Part shown: one piece after another, positions 35,132 to 48,118 of the stretch
Position numbering within the stretch: the stretch's first letter is position 1
Layout: the number at the start of each line of letters is the position of its first letter
Source of the DNA: Glaciecola sp. 33A
Lineage (GTDB): Bacteria > Pseudomonadota > Gammaproteobacteria > Enterobacterales > Alteromonadaceae
Length of the DNA stretch: 64,000 nt
Direction: 5' to 3'
Assembly: GCF_002836745.1 (NCBI RefSeq)
Contig: NZ_PJAR01000029.1
Span: 1-64,000 of the forward strand
Program-made: the position numbers and the translations under genes
The notes under the pieces: model-generated
The model's input: the letters and a program-made list of their open reading frames with translations, nothing else
What the model was told of the DNA's origin: nothing
The model's database searches: none

Positions 35132-36718
35132 TCAGCGTAGGCCGAACACGCCTTCTATTTCTTCCAAAGAACGTCCTTTGGTTTCTGGCAGCATTTTATA
35201 TATTAATACAAAGCCGACGATCGCTAAGAGGCCATAAATCAAGAATGTAATGGCTGTACCCAAATTGGCCAACTCCCAGGGAAACAATAATTGCACACTG
35301 AAGCTAACAGCACTATTGACTGCACCAATACAGGCAATACCGACGCCGCGCAGCCTATTAGGTAGAATTTCTGCAAGCAGCACCCACATCACAGGGCCAA
35401 GTGAGACGGCAAAAGAGGCAACAAACCCCAATATACCAATCAATACGATAACTGAATTGATTGTCACTGCGGCCTCAATTAACACAGATTGATGTTCACG
35501 TGCATCATCTTCACCGAGCAACTCGATAGTCGCGTTTTTAAAGCTGACGTCATTTGAAAAAGTTTTCCCTAAAATAGGCATTAGTTTACTTCGGTGATCT
35601 GGACTTTCAATAGACTGAATAGAAGATTCGGTAAGCTGGTAGCTTGCATTGTGAAAACCGTAGGAGGCGATGGACATACTAATGAACACACCGGCAAGAC
35701 CAATCAACATTAATGGTTTCCGGCCTAATTTATCAATTAATAGCATGGCGACAATGGTAAATACAACGTTGATAACCCCAACCCAAATGGCCTGCGAAAA
35801 TGCGGCATTTTGACCAACGCCACTTTGCTCAAAAATACTTGGCGCATAAAAATAAATGGCATTTACACCGGTAGCTTGTTGGCAAATTGCCACCACTAAA
35901 CCAACTAATAAGACAAATCGCATTTTTTTAGAAAATAAACTTTTAAGTAAATTGAATATAGAGTCTACTTTACCTTGCGCAGCGACATTGCGGTCTGCTT
36001 TGATTTCTTCAATAAAATTATCGGCCTGCTCACTCGTCATTGATGGCGCAGTCGCGTTTTTTCCATTAAGCATTAAGAGGACAGATTTGGCCTGAGTTTC
36101 GCGATTATTTAAAGCAAGCCATCGAGGGCTCTCAGGAATAGTAAACAACAGCGCAAAAAATATAGATGCAGGAATAATTTCAAAACCCAGCATCCAGCGC
36201 CAGACATTGTCCTCGATGCCTAAGGCACTGACCCATGCAGCCGGATTACTCGACAATTGTAATAGATAATAGTTAACAAAATAAGCAACCGAGAGTCCAA
36301 TAACAATGTTGAGTTGGTTAATAGAAATCATTTTGCCACGTATTTTTGCTGGCGAAATTTCGGCTATATAGATAGGAGCAACAACCAAGGATGCAAAGGC
36401 AATCCCGCCTATAATTCGAGCCGTAACTAACATGCTGTAGCTAACCGCTAATGCAGAAAAAATAGCTGACACCACATACAAAAAAGCAATCGCGATAATG
36501 ACCTTTTTACGACCAAACATGTCCGCAAAAAAACCAGCAAACAAAGAGCCAAATAAGGCACCAAGTGTAGGCGAACTGACCACAAAACCTTGCTGCCAGT
36601 CATTCAATTTGAATTCAGTTGTTACAAAGCCAATCACACCAGAAATAACCGATGCATCAAAGCCAAAGACGAAGCCTCCCAGTGCAACGACAATCGCGAA
36701 ATAAACACTTTTTGACAT
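35132..36718 (-). CDS. MFS sugar porter (sugar:H+ symporter)
   Basis: 528 residues with 12 predicted membrane helices. Sugar-porter signatures are 'GFVFGFDASVISG', 'DMFGRKKVI' in loop 2-3, 'PIYIAEISPAKIRGKM', 'PESPRWL', 'QQATGVNAIYFYAPSIFE', 'DKLGRKPLM' and 'LPETKGRSLEEIE'. An insertion of about 70 residues between helices 9 and 10 ('ESSIQSIESPDHRSKLM...') makes it longer than XylE/GalP; inserts there occur in marine homologues. It is downstream of GH16 and lacZ on the same strand, so it probably imports the galactose or glucose they release. AGAGAGC precedes the ATG. Confidence 0.9.
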   Translation of the reverse strand: MSKSVYFAIVVALGGFVFGFDASVISGVIGFVTTEFKLNDWQQGFVVSSPTLGALFGSLFAGFFADMFGRKKVIIAIAFLYVVSAIFSALAVSYSMLVTARIIGGIAFASLVVAPIYIAEISPAKIRGKMISINQLNIVIGLSVAYFVNYYLLQLSSNPAAWVSALGIEDNVWRWMLGFEIIPASIFFALLFTIPESPRWLALNNRETQAKSVLLMLNGKNATAPSMTSEQADNFIEEIKADRNVAAQGKVDSIFNLLKSLFSKKMRFVLLVGLVVAICQQATGVNAIYFYAPSIFEQSGVGQNAAFSQAIWVGVINVVFTIVAMLLIDKLGRKPLMLIGLAGVFISMSIASYGFHNASYQLTESSIQSIESPDHRSKLMPILGKTFSNDVSFKNATIELLGEDDAREHQSVLIEAAVTINSVIVLIGILGFVASFAVSLGPVMWVLLAEILPNRLRGVGIACIGAVNSAVSFSVQLLFPWELANLGTAITFLIYGLLAIVGFVLIYKMLPETKGRSLEEIEGVFGLR

Positions 36719-36816
36719 TAAATTAGCTCTCTTTTACGGCTTTTATTTTTATTTAGTCAGACCAATACTGGCTATTCGCGAGCTGTATCTGACGTTGATT
36801 ATCTGTTGGTCGCTAC

Positions 36817-38529
36817 TTATTTAAATACGATTTTCACGAAGCTTGCAGCTATTAGCCCCGCTCGCCTTTGGATTGTAACCCCGATTAAGCCAATTAGTAA
36901 CCATAGATGCACAGCTCCGCCGCCTGATCCAGACGCAGTAGGAGGTTCTTGTGGCGCTGGAACAACAACAGCACAACCGGTGCTATCTACCTGTGTACCC
37001 GCAGCCGTGCCCGGGCATTGATCATCAGCATCAAGAACGCCATCACCATCACTGTCGACTGACGTCTCGGTATTGTTACCAAAAAAGATATTATCTAAAA
37101 ATACCGTGCCATTACCTTCTATTTTTAATTGAAAGACCTCGGTTAAATCCACAATACTCGAATAAGTGCTGAGCGGTATGACCAGACTTTGCCAAGACTG
37201 CTGGGCGACATCAACGTCAAAAGAGGTTTCAACTGGCCCTGGACTGATAATAAAGATTTTCAATGCCGTGGCGTTTTGTGTCCAATAATCCAGATAGATA
37301 TTATCAAAGGCAGAAACATCCTGTTTATTATTACCAAAATCAGTACCTTGATAATCCAATGTCGCGTACTTTAGTACGTTATCTCCTTGAATTTGCTCTT
37401 GAGTTACGATTGTTCCTTGTTCCCAGTCAGGATTAAAGTCCACACCTTCAATATTTTGATAGCTATCGCTAAATAATGAAATAACCTCATTTTGCGGATT
37501 TATTGGTGTCGGTGCGGCTTCTTCCGGCGCGGTAATAAATTGGCAGCCCGTTGCATCAACGTCAGCATTTGGAGGTGTATTTGGACATTGGTCCAAACTA
37601 TTAACAACCCCATCGTTGTCATCGTCTAGCGCCACTGGTGTGCTTTCATTACATTGCTGCCATTCGTTTGCATCACTAGCAACGCAATGAGCGACGTAGT
37701 CTATTTCCATGGTCGCAGTATTTAATTGAGGATCAACATTGCCACCTAATGAACCACCTATCGCTACGTTTAATAGAACAAACATCGGCTCTTCATATTG
37801 AGAACAATTTGATAAATCGTGCTGAGCTACAATATTGTTATCCATAAAAAAAGTAATTTCATCGGCAGTCCATTCAATACCATATGTATGAAAGGCCAAT
37901 ACATCAGAGGCACCACCAGGGTAAGTAGGCCGAACTTCACCACCGCAATCACCGACATTGAAGAAATTGGTGATGTAACGATCGCCTGAGTTGGCATACC
38001 ACTCCCAAACATCTATTTCACCAGCACCCAGGTTGGGCCAATTAACGTTATCGTTATCACCTTTGATAGGGTCTTCTGCAATCCGGTTTTCTAACATCCA
38101 AAATGCGGGCCAAGTACCCCCTCTTAATTCCAAAAAGCGAAGTCGAGTTTCAATACGGCCATATAAAAATTCAGCTTTGTCTTTGCTGTTAATCCGACCA
38201 GACGTCCAAGAACGACTCACCCCATTTTGACCAGGACAGTTAATATTTTGTCTGCGGGCAGTAATTTTAAGTGTGCCGTCTGACACTTCAAAGTTACGTT
38301 GGGCGGAGGTTTCGTCATCGGTGTAACATTGAATTTCATTATTGTAATTGGCTTGAATTTGCGCTGTCCAATTATTCCAATTTACGCCTTCACCGTCGAA
38401 ACGCTCTATCCAAGAAACCTCCCAACCAGCTTGGCTTTGTGCCAACGGCATGAAGCAAAAAGCAGCCAAAACAGCTGCTTTGCTTACGTGTTTTTTAGTC
38501 AATTGTTGGATCAAATTCACAATATCCAT
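36817..38529 (-). CDS. Secreted GH16 glucanase/galactanase with TSP3 repeats and GlyGly-CTERM-like tail
   Basis: 570 residues from the ATG at 38529 (GGGAG eight bases before); a TTG at 38544 would add five. A signal peptide ends 'AQSQA'. The GH16 domain (about 35-285) has catalytic ExDxxE in 'GAGEIDVWEW'. Thrombospondin type 3 repeats follow ('DDDNDGVVNSLDQCP'), then a beta-sandwich domain that looks carbohydrate-binding, then a second TSP3 ('DSDGDGVLDADDQCPG'). The end has 'ASGSGGGAVHLWLLIGLIG' plus Arg-Arg, a GlyGly-CTERM-like sorting signal, with 15 more residues after it. It probably works at the cell surface on a laminarin- or agar-type glycan. Confidence 0.88.
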   Translation of the reverse strand: MDIVNLIQQLTKKHVSKAAVLAAFCFMPLAQSQAGWEVSWIERFDGEGVNWNNWTAQIQANYNNEIQCYTDDETSAQRNFEVSDGTLKITARRQNINCPGQNGVSRSWTSGRINSKDKAEFLYGRIETRLRFLELRGGTWPAFWMLENRIAEDPIKGDNDNVNWPNLGAGEIDVWEWYANSGDRYITNFFNVGDCGGEVRPTYPGGASDVLAFHTYGIEWTADEITFFMDNNIVAQHDLSNCSQYEEPMFVLLNVAIGGSLGGNVDPQLNTATMEIDYVAHCVASDANEWQQCNESTPVALDDDNDGVVNSLDQCPNTPPNADVDATGCQFITAPEEAAPTPINPQNEVISLFSDSYQNIEGVDFNPDWEQGTIVTQEQIQGDNVLKYATLDYQGTDFGNNKQDVSAFDNIYLDYWTQNATALKIFIISPGPVETSFDVDVAQQSWQSLVIPLSTYSSIVDLTEVFQLKIEGNGTVFLDNIFFGNNTETSVDSDGDGVLDADDQCPGTAAGTQVDSTGCAVVVPAPQEPPTASGSGGGAVHLWLLIGLIGVTIQRRAGLIAASFVKIVFK

Positions 38530-38686
38530 GTTCAGAACTCCCAAGATTTATACGCTTGTTCGCTAGGTGCATGTAGCATATATAACAGCCTTGTATAATA
38601 CGTTATTTAACAATTTATTTACAAGCGGCTTGGGGTGAAGTGGACTTTTAGTAAGACGAGTGAAGCCTGACCTTTGAAGTGCCTTT

Positions 38687-42125
<3,439 letters not shown>

Positions 42126-42202
42126 CTAAATATAGCTAAATGTTAACCCTTAGGTTATGCTTAAATCTATCTTATTTTTATCCAAAACTCTCATTTTTAC
42201 TT

Positions 42203-43039
42203 ATGCAAAATACGCTTAAAGACATTTTAGATATTGGTCCTAACTGTTATGAACGCTTCATAGAATCTGCCACCTTGGCAGAAATCAAGCCTTTGGAAAT
42301 CGAATTAGCAGGTTGTTCAAACTTATCAGGAAGATATTGCGTTGCGCGTACAACACCACCTGATCACACTTTATTTTACACCCTAAGTGGGCAAGGCAAA
42401 TTAACCACACTTTATAAACAATATGATCTGACACCGAATACATTGGCCATTTTGCCAGCAAGGCAAGCCTTTGCTGTGAGTATAGCGGCTAAGCATTGGG
42501 ACATTTGTTGGATCAACCTTGCCAACACGGCATGCTGGGAACATGCAGCGTTAAGCGAAGCGCTGGTGTTAGAAAATCAAAAATTCGAACCACTGCACCT
42601 CGCCATGGAATTATTATACGCCGAGCCTAGCGCTACTTTGCGTGCAGGTGTGATGCCAATACTTAGCCATTATCTGCACCTACCGTTTAAAGGGCAAACA
42701 CAACAAGAGCACGCACAAAAAGCCTCTGATGATCGCCTACAAAAGCTGTTTCAAGAAATCGAAAAACGCCTGCAGTTTGATTGGACCATTGATGCTATGT
42801 GTAATCATATTCACTATTCATCACCGCATTTGCATCGTTTATGCCAAGCGAAGTTTGGTAACAGTCCAGTACAACAACTAATTCATTTGCGTATACAGCG
42901 AGCCAAAACGTTGTTATTAAATACGTCCTGGCCTATCTCTCATATTGCGAGTTATGTGGGTTATCCAAATATCTTTAATTTTTCAAAACGCTTTAAAAAA
43001 TCCGTTGGGTTATCACCTAGTGGGTTTAGGCATGGTTAG
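42203..43039 (+). CDS. AraC-family regulator divergent from lacZ
   Basis: 278 residues from the ATG at 42203; an ATG at 42140 would add 21 hydrophobic residues, and neither has a clear ribosome site. The N-terminal cupin-like effector domain ('DHTLFYTLSGQGKLTTLY', 'LAILPARQAFAVSI') resembles AraC/RhaS sensors of sugars. The C-terminal HTH is 'WTIDAMCNHIHYSSPHLHRLCQ' and 'PISHIASYVGYPNIFNFSKRF'. Head-to-head with lacZ, 218 bases apart, it is probably the activator of the lacZ-GH16-transporter block. Confidence 0.87.
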   Translation: MQNTLKDILDIGPNCYERFIESATLAEIKPLEIELAGCSNLSGRYCVARTTPPDHTLFYTLSGQGKLTTLYKQYDLTPNTLAILPARQAFAVSIAAKHWDICWINLANTACWEHAALSEALVLENQKFEPLHLAMELLYAEPSATLRAGVMPILSHYLHLPFKGQTQQEHAQKASDDRLQKLFQEIEKRLQFDWTIDAMCNHIHYSSPHLHRLCQAKFGNSPVQQLIHLRIQRAKTLLLNTSWPISHIASYVGYPNIFNFSKRFKKSVGLSPSGFRHG

Positions 43040-43850
43040 AACTTAATCTCAGCTAGGTATGACGTAGCGTTGGCGGAGAAACAAAATAACTTTGTGCACA
43101 ATAAAAACCTTCGCCAATTATGGCAACTCCAATGCCACAATTGTTACTCTTCAAGAGGTCGCTTCAAGAAGTCGCTTCAAAAGAAGCGGTTCATCTGCTT
43201 TTCCCCTGAAGCCGAGTGGCAGGTCATTATGTCGGCAAGAGGACGCCATGTTGAGTGATCACTGCGCACTTAATCACAACGCTGGTCGGCGATAACAGTA
43301 AATATATCTACAATACAACACAGGAGGATGCAGACATTAGCTGGATTCTACTGGGCTGGGACCAAGATATCGGTATTTTGCCCAACCCGATGTATAGTTC
43401 TTGGAACTCAGTCACTAAACAGTCATCTGCGTCGCTTCGAAAACGAAGTCTGTTCTCAAAGCGATCAAAGCGGTAAAAGACGCTGCACCGCTAATGTTAG
43501 AAATCAAAGATGATCAGGCCAACTCGGTGGAAATCAAAAATTAATAGTTAGAACACTAATATTATTTTACGTATTAAATGTTCTCCATTGGATGTGCTTA
43601 AAAAGCAATCCATGACCGATCCTGAAAATGCTTATTTTTTAACCAGCATTAACAGTGAGTATCATGAAGTATCTATTAGGTCATATTAGGGCCTTAAAAA
43701 TGTCTTTCAATAGGCTTTTTAAAAACTATTAAAGTCATATAAAATAAGGCTTATAAAAGGTTTTATAATTCATAATATGAGTTCTCAATCAACGTATCAA
43801 AAGGATCCCATTCATGGTTTTATTGAGCGGAAAATTAAGCAAAGTTGATT
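43040..43850 (+). other. Long region without an intact gene, possible decayed coding sequence
   Basis: About 0.8 kb between the AraC gene and the bet operator. Short overlapping reading frames of 60-73 codons occur in all three plus-strand frames (43070-43513), but none has a ribosome site or family motif. One frame reads 'DADISWILLGWDQDIGILPN' and another ends 'LKAIKAVKDAAPLMLEIKDD'; both look protein-like and would need frameshifts to join. I read this as a decayed gene I cannot name. A further 27-codon ATG frame at 43612 is also unsupported. Confidence 0.4.
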
Positions 43851-43870
43851 TTAATTGAACGTTCAATTAA
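43851..43870. promoter_or_regulatory. Perfect 20-bp palindrome, probable BetI operator
   Basis: TTAATTGAACGTTCAATTAA is identical to its reverse complement. Its core, ATTGAACGTTCAAT, resembles the sites I recall for the choline-responsive TetR repressor BetI. It lies 71 bases before the TonB receptor ATG, and betI is the third gene of the run it precedes. TATTAT at 43888-43893 is a possible -10. No second copy is visible next to betI, which suggests that this site controls the whole run. Confidence 0.75.
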
Positions 43871-43941
43871 CATAACTGCGGTTGGCATATTATTCCCACA
43901 CATTAAGAACGTTTACTAAAATACATTGAACAGGAACTTTT

Positions 43942-46302
43942 ATGAAACCTCATTTGCCTATGAAGCAAAGCGTGATCGCACTATCTGTATTATCAGCAAT
44001 ATCTGTAACCTCCCTGTCCGCTATCGCGGAAGAAAGTAACGAACAGCGAGCGGATACCGAACAAAAAAAAATAGAAACTATTCAAGTTACCGGCCGCAGC
44101 CTTTCTTATGCAAACAGCACCGTATCATCGGAAATGAAAAAACAGCAAACTCCTATGACCAGCGCACTATCAATTATCGATAACCTGCCTGGTGTATTAG
44201 TGAACGAAGGCGACCCCTTTGGATCAGACGAATGGTCAACCAGTATTTCCATGCGTGGGTTTCAACTCGATCTTGCATCTCAGCAAATTGGTATGACTGT
44301 CGATGGGATTTCCAATGGCAACTCCAACTACGGCGGTGGTACAAAAGCCAGCCGTTATATCGATACCGAAAATTTACGCAGTATTGAAGTATCTCAAGGT
44401 ACAGCCGACATAAGCTCTCGTTCTAACGAAGCGCTAGGCGGCACGCTTGATTTTACAACAATACGCCCTAGTTTCGACGAAAAACTAACCGTCAGTACGA
44501 CTCTTGGTGAATACAACGCACGCAAATTTTACACGCGTTACGATACGGGAGAGATTGCGCAAGACACATTTGCATGGGTGTCAATATCAACGCAGCAAAA
44601 TGATGACTATATGGACGGTTCAATAACTAACTCACGGGATCATGCTGAGGGTAAAATAATCAGTCGCATTGGCGACGTCGATTTAACTGGTTATTTGAGC
44701 TACGACGATGCTGTAGAATTTACTTATCAGCGGGTTTATGGCCTTGAGCAATATGCACAAGACCCTAATTGGGATGGCCTCATCAAAAACTTTACGGGCG
44801 TGCCGTATCAAGACCAAGCGTTACGTAAGACTTGGGGTACTGAACGTGAAAACCTTTTTGGTTATTTACAAGCAGACTTTATGCTCAGCGAAGTTAAGGT
44901 TAGTACCAACGTTTATTATCATAAAAACAAAGGTATGGGTAAATGGATGCCTTATTATATGGCCGACGTCACAGATGACGGCGCAGGCAATCCGCACTCC
45001 GAGCTAGATACTTCGACCACAGCCTTCGGCGGCTCATCAGCGGGCAGTATCTATTTTGTTAATCGTGACGGTCAATCGTTGTCACCTAACGAGGGCTGTG
45101 TCAGTTCTATCGGCTACCCTTATGGCGGTGGCGGACCTGAAATCGATCCTGGTTGCTATGAACAAGGTGCTATGCCAGTCAGTTCAAATCGTCATAGTAA
45201 TTATAGTAAAGAGCGTTACGGCGTAAACGCCGACTTAATTTGGAACACCACGATTGCGGGTATGCCAAATACGGTGCGCGGTGGTTTATGGTATGAAGAT
45301 TATCAGCGCGATGAAAACCGTAGCTGGCATAAAACCATCGACGCGGCAACTGGCCCACGTTATGAGAACACCCCTTACTGGATCCAGTATAGTCGAGAGT
45401 TTCCAGTCGAGACTCTGATGTATTATATTGAAAACGAGATAGATGCGGGTTTTGCTAAATTTCGCTTAGGTGCTAAGAAATTCAACGTTGACGTTACTAA
45501 GGAAGATCAGTTTACACCAGCAAATAACTTGAACGTGTCATCTGACTCAGACGCCTTAATATCGGCTGGATTTGTTGCCCCTTTACCCTTGCGCGGCTTG
45601 GAAGTATTTGGTGGTTACGCTGAGAACTTTGCTGCAATAAAAGATGGTGTTTTAGAGCGTGACGACACTGACGTGAGCCAAATAGAGCCGGAAACAGCGG
45701 ATAACATCGATTTTGGTCTGCGTTATTCTACACCTGGTTTTAACGCCAGCTTGACCTATTACAACATAAAGTTTGAAAACCGGATCACGTTTATCAGTAA
45801 TGAAGACGTCGACGGCATCGACTTCTTAGAAGCAGCTGCCGGCGGATACGTTAACGACGGAGGTGTCGAGTCAGATGGTATCGAAGCATCTTTAGACTAT
45901 AGACTGACCGATAGTCTGGGTGTTTATATTTCTTATACTAAAAACGACTCTACGTATACCGACAAAGGCTTCCTTGGCAACACCGTATTAGGAAGTGCTC
46001 AGGATATGGCCGTGGTCAGCTTTGATTATACCAAAGGCGATTTTTATGCCGGTTTTAGCACAAAATATGTTGGTGAACGTTATTTAGATCAAGCCAATAC
46101 GCAGGAAACTGACTCTTATGTAGTGAGTGACTTGTACCTGGGTAAAACAGCATATGAATTTGCTGGAGCCATTGAAAGTATGGAGCTAAGCTTCACAATA
46201 AACAATGTCTTTGACAAAAACTACCTTGGCACAATTGCGCCTAACGCAGCTTGGATAGGTGCACCGAGAACGGCAACATTTAACGCCAAGTTCGTAATGT
46301 AA
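43942..46302 (+). CDS. TonB-dependent outer-membrane receptor of the bet locus
   Basis: 786 residues. Signal peptide ends 'SLSAIA'; the TonB box region is 'KKIETIQVTG'. The plug domain has 'LSIIDNLPGVLVNEGD', 'SISMRGFQ', 'IGMTVDGISNG' and 'ENLRSIEVSQGTADIS'; the barrel ends 'APRTATFNAKFVM' with a terminal hydrophobic residue close to the usual aromatic. It would import a substrate too large or scarce for porins. AGGAAC precedes the ATG. Its stop lies in the first unit of a 14-bp tandem array. Its position behind the BetI-type operator suggests a choline-containing ligand such as a phosphocholine ester, which is inference. Confidence 0.9.
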   Translation: MKPHLPMKQSVIALSVLSAISVTSLSAIAEESNEQRADTEQKKIETIQVTGRSLSYANSTVSSEMKKQQTPMTSALSIIDNLPGVLVNEGDPFGSDEWSTSISMRGFQLDLASQQIGMTVDGISNGNSNYGGGTKASRYIDTENLRSIEVSQGTADISSRSNEALGGTLDFTTIRPSFDEKLTVSTTLGEYNARKFYTRYDTGEIAQDTFAWVSISTQQNDDYMDGSITNSRDHAEGKIISRIGDVDLTGYLSYDDAVEFTYQRVYGLEQYAQDPNWDGLIKNFTGVPYQDQALRKTWGTERENLFGYLQADFMLSEVKVSTNVYYHKNKGMGKWMPYYMADVTDDGAGNPHSELDTSTTAFGGSSAGSIYFVNRDGQSLSPNEGCVSSIGYPYGGGGPEIDPGCYEQGAMPVSSNRHSNYSKERYGVNADLIWNTTIAGMPNTVRGGLWYEDYQRDENRSWHKTIDAATGPRYENTPYWIQYSREFPVETLMYYIENEIDAGFAKFRLGAKKFNVDVTKEDQFTPANNLNVSSDSDALISAGFVAPLPLRGLEVFGGYAENFAAIKDGVLERDDTDVSQIEPETADNIDFGLRYSTPGFNASLTYYNIKFENRITFISNEDVDGIDFLEAAAGGYVNDGGVESDGIEASLDYRLTDSLGVYISYTKNDSTYTDKGFLGNTVLGSAQDMAVVSFDYTKGDFYAGFSTKYVGERYLDQANTQETDSYVVSDLYLGKTAYEFAGAIESMELSFTINNVFDKNYLGTIAPNAAWIGAPRTATFNAKFVM

Positions 46303-46377
46303 AAAGCGTAATGTAAAAAGTGTAATGTAAAAAGCGTAATGTAAAAAGCGTAATGTAAAAAGCGTAATGTAAAAAGC
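46294..46377 (+). repeat. 14-bp tandem array at the TonB receptor stop codon
   Basis: Six copies of GTAATGTAAAAAGC (one with a final T) run from 46294 to 46377. The receptor's last codons GTA-ATG-TAA are the first nine bases of copy 1, so every unit repeats the stop codon. Unit length shifts the frame each time. Confidence 0.93.
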
Positions 46378-46446
46378 GTGGCAAAGGCCACATGCAGTAA
46401 CAACTGTATGTGGCTACTTCACTAGCATAATAAGGTAAAAAAACGC

Positions 46447-47487
46447 ATGTTTAAATTATTAGCAATTTGCACATTACTTTTCACCACTGCGGTCTCGGCT
46501 GGTGCACCAAGTCGTATTTTATTTGGTTCGTGCTCGCATCAAGATAAAGATATTCCAATTTTTAGTAGTATTGTTGATGATGAACCTGAGGTTTTTATCT
46601 TTCTTGGAGATAACGTCTACGGCGATACTGAGGATATGTCAGCACTGCAGGATAAATATGACAAACTGGGCGCAAAACCCGGCTTTAAAAAGTTAAAAGC
46701 ACAGGCTGAGTTAATCGCCATTTGGGATGATCATGATTTCGGTGCTAACGATGCAGGTAAAGATTATCCAAAGAAAGAAGCCTCTCGCCAAATTATGCTT
46801 AATTTCTGGGATGAGCCTGAGAATTCGCCGCGTAGAACCAGAGAAGATGGTATTTATACCTCCTATCAATATGGAGAAGGCGATGAAAGTATCCACGTGA
46901 TTTTACCTGATCTTCGCTGGAACCGAGATGACATTACTCATGTAACAACTGAAGAATATACCAACGTCCGCGAACCTAAGAACATGGGACCTTACAGCGT
47001 TCACAGCGATCCAAACGCCAGTATGATTGGAGAAAAACAATGGCTGTGGCTTGAACAAGAACTTAAAAAACCTGCTCGCATAAAAGTGATAGGATCTAGC
47101 CTGCAGCTTTTAGCTGACTTTACGGGCTGGGAATCTTGGGCAAATTTTCCCGCGGACCGGCAGCGTTTGTTTTCGCTTATTAAAAAATATAATGTGAATG
47201 GGGTGGTATTAATAAGTGGTGATACTCATTGGGGTGAAGTCAGCTACTATGATGAAGACCTAGATTATCCATTATGGGAAATCACCTCGTCTGGTTTGAC
47301 CCAGGAATGGAAAAACGTGAGTCCAAACAAACACCGCATCGGCAATTTTACCAGTAAGGTTAACTACGGTGCGCTGAATGTTGATTGGGGAAAAGACGAT
47401 CCCGTCGTCACTTTAGGCCTTTACGATGTGGCCGGCGACGTGCTTAACGAACATCGGTTCAGGCTATCAACGCTGGAACCTTATTAA
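46447..47487 (+). CDS. PhoD-like secreted phosphodiesterase/alkaline phosphatase
   Basis: 346 residues with a signal peptide ending 'AVSAGA'. Metallophosphatase motifs are 'ILFGSCSHQD', 'FIFLGDNVYGD', 'AIWDDHDFGANDAG' and 'LISGDTHWGE', the order of the PhoD family (PF09423). PhoD enzymes cleave phosphodiesters and release choline or phosphate from phospholipids and teichoic acids. Placed between the TonB receptor and betI, it is well suited to free choline, or phosphocholine, from an imported ester in the periplasm. AAGGT precedes the ATG. The phosphodiester substrate is inferred from context. Confidence 0.85.
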   Translation: MFKLLAICTLLFTTAVSAGAPSRILFGSCSHQDKDIPIFSSIVDDEPEVFIFLGDNVYGDTEDMSALQDKYDKLGAKPGFKKLKAQAELIAIWDDHDFGANDAGKDYPKKEASRQIMLNFWDEPENSPRRTREDGIYTSYQYGEGDESIHVILPDLRWNRDDITHVTTEEYTNVREPKNMGPYSVHSDPNASMIGEKQWLWLEQELKKPARIKVIGSSLQLLADFTGWESWANFPADRQRLFSLIKKYNVNGVVLISGDTHWGEVSYYDEDLDYPLWEITSSGLTQEWKNVSPNKHRIGNFTSKVNYGALNVDWGKDDPVVTLGLYDVAGDVLNEHRFRLSTLEPY

Positions 47488-47510
47488 TAAATTAATCATG
47501 TGAGAAAGGA

Positions 47511-48089
47511 ATGCCAAAAGTAGGAATGGAGTCAATGCGTCGTCAACAACTGATTGATGCGACGATTGATGTTGTTGCTGAAGTCGGCTTAAAAGGCGCG
47601 ACTATAAATCTTATTGCAAAGCGAGCAGGGATGTCGTCTGGCATTATTAGTCATTATTTTGGTAGTAAACAGGCATTGATTGAAGCTTCTGTTCGGTATC
47701 TGCTTTCTCAACTTAAAATAGAGTATTCGCCAGATAACCCGTATGACCGGCTAATGAAGATTGTTGACCTGAATTTTTCAGGCATACAAAAGGCCGATTC
47801 TAGTACTAAGACCTGGTTAAGTTTTTGGGGACAGTCTATGCATGATCCCAACTTATATCGTCTACAAGAGATAAATAAACGTCGTCTTGTGAGTAATTTA
47901 CGATACAGCTTTAAACAATTATTAGATCCTAAAACGGCGCACGATGCTGCCGAAGTCACCGCTGCATTAATCGATGGTTTTTGGTTGCGCTGTGCATTAA
48001 GTCGGGCCAATCAAGAAAAATTCAGCCTAGCGAAAGGATACTGTAAAAAATACATCAACAGTGTACTGGAACAACCCACTGTTATTTAA
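47511..48089 (+). CDS. betI: Choline-responsive TetR-family repressor BetI
   Basis: 192 residues. The N-terminus '[20 protein letters not shown]' and the HTH '[21 protein letters not shown]' closely follow BetI. In gammaproteobacteria BetI represses the choline-to-betaine genes until choline binds. It lies 24 bases after the phosphodiesterase gene and 29 before betB. I infer that it acts on the palindrome at 43851-43870. Confidence 0.92.
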   Translation: MPKVGMESMRRQQLIDATIDVVAEVGLKGATINLIAKRAGMSSGIISHYFGSKQALIEASVRYLLSQLKIEYSPDNPYDRLMKIVDLNFSGIQKADSSTKTWLSFWGQSMHDPNLYRLQEINKRRLVSNLRYSFKQLLDPKTAHDAAEVTAALIDGFWLRCALSRANQEKFSLAKGYCKKYINSVLEQPTVI

Positions 48090-48118
48090 AAACTTACCAA
48101 CACCAATCGGAGTTATCG

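Noticed and set aside
43070-43513. Four short overlapping plus-strand frames as real small genes
   Set aside because: They overlap each other in different frames, lack ribosome sites and look like pieces of one decayed gene.
46221-46403. Minus-strand 60-residue hydrophobic reading frame through the repeat array
   Set aside because: It exists only because the 14-bp unit lacks a stop in that frame; no ribosome site and it runs into the receptor gene.
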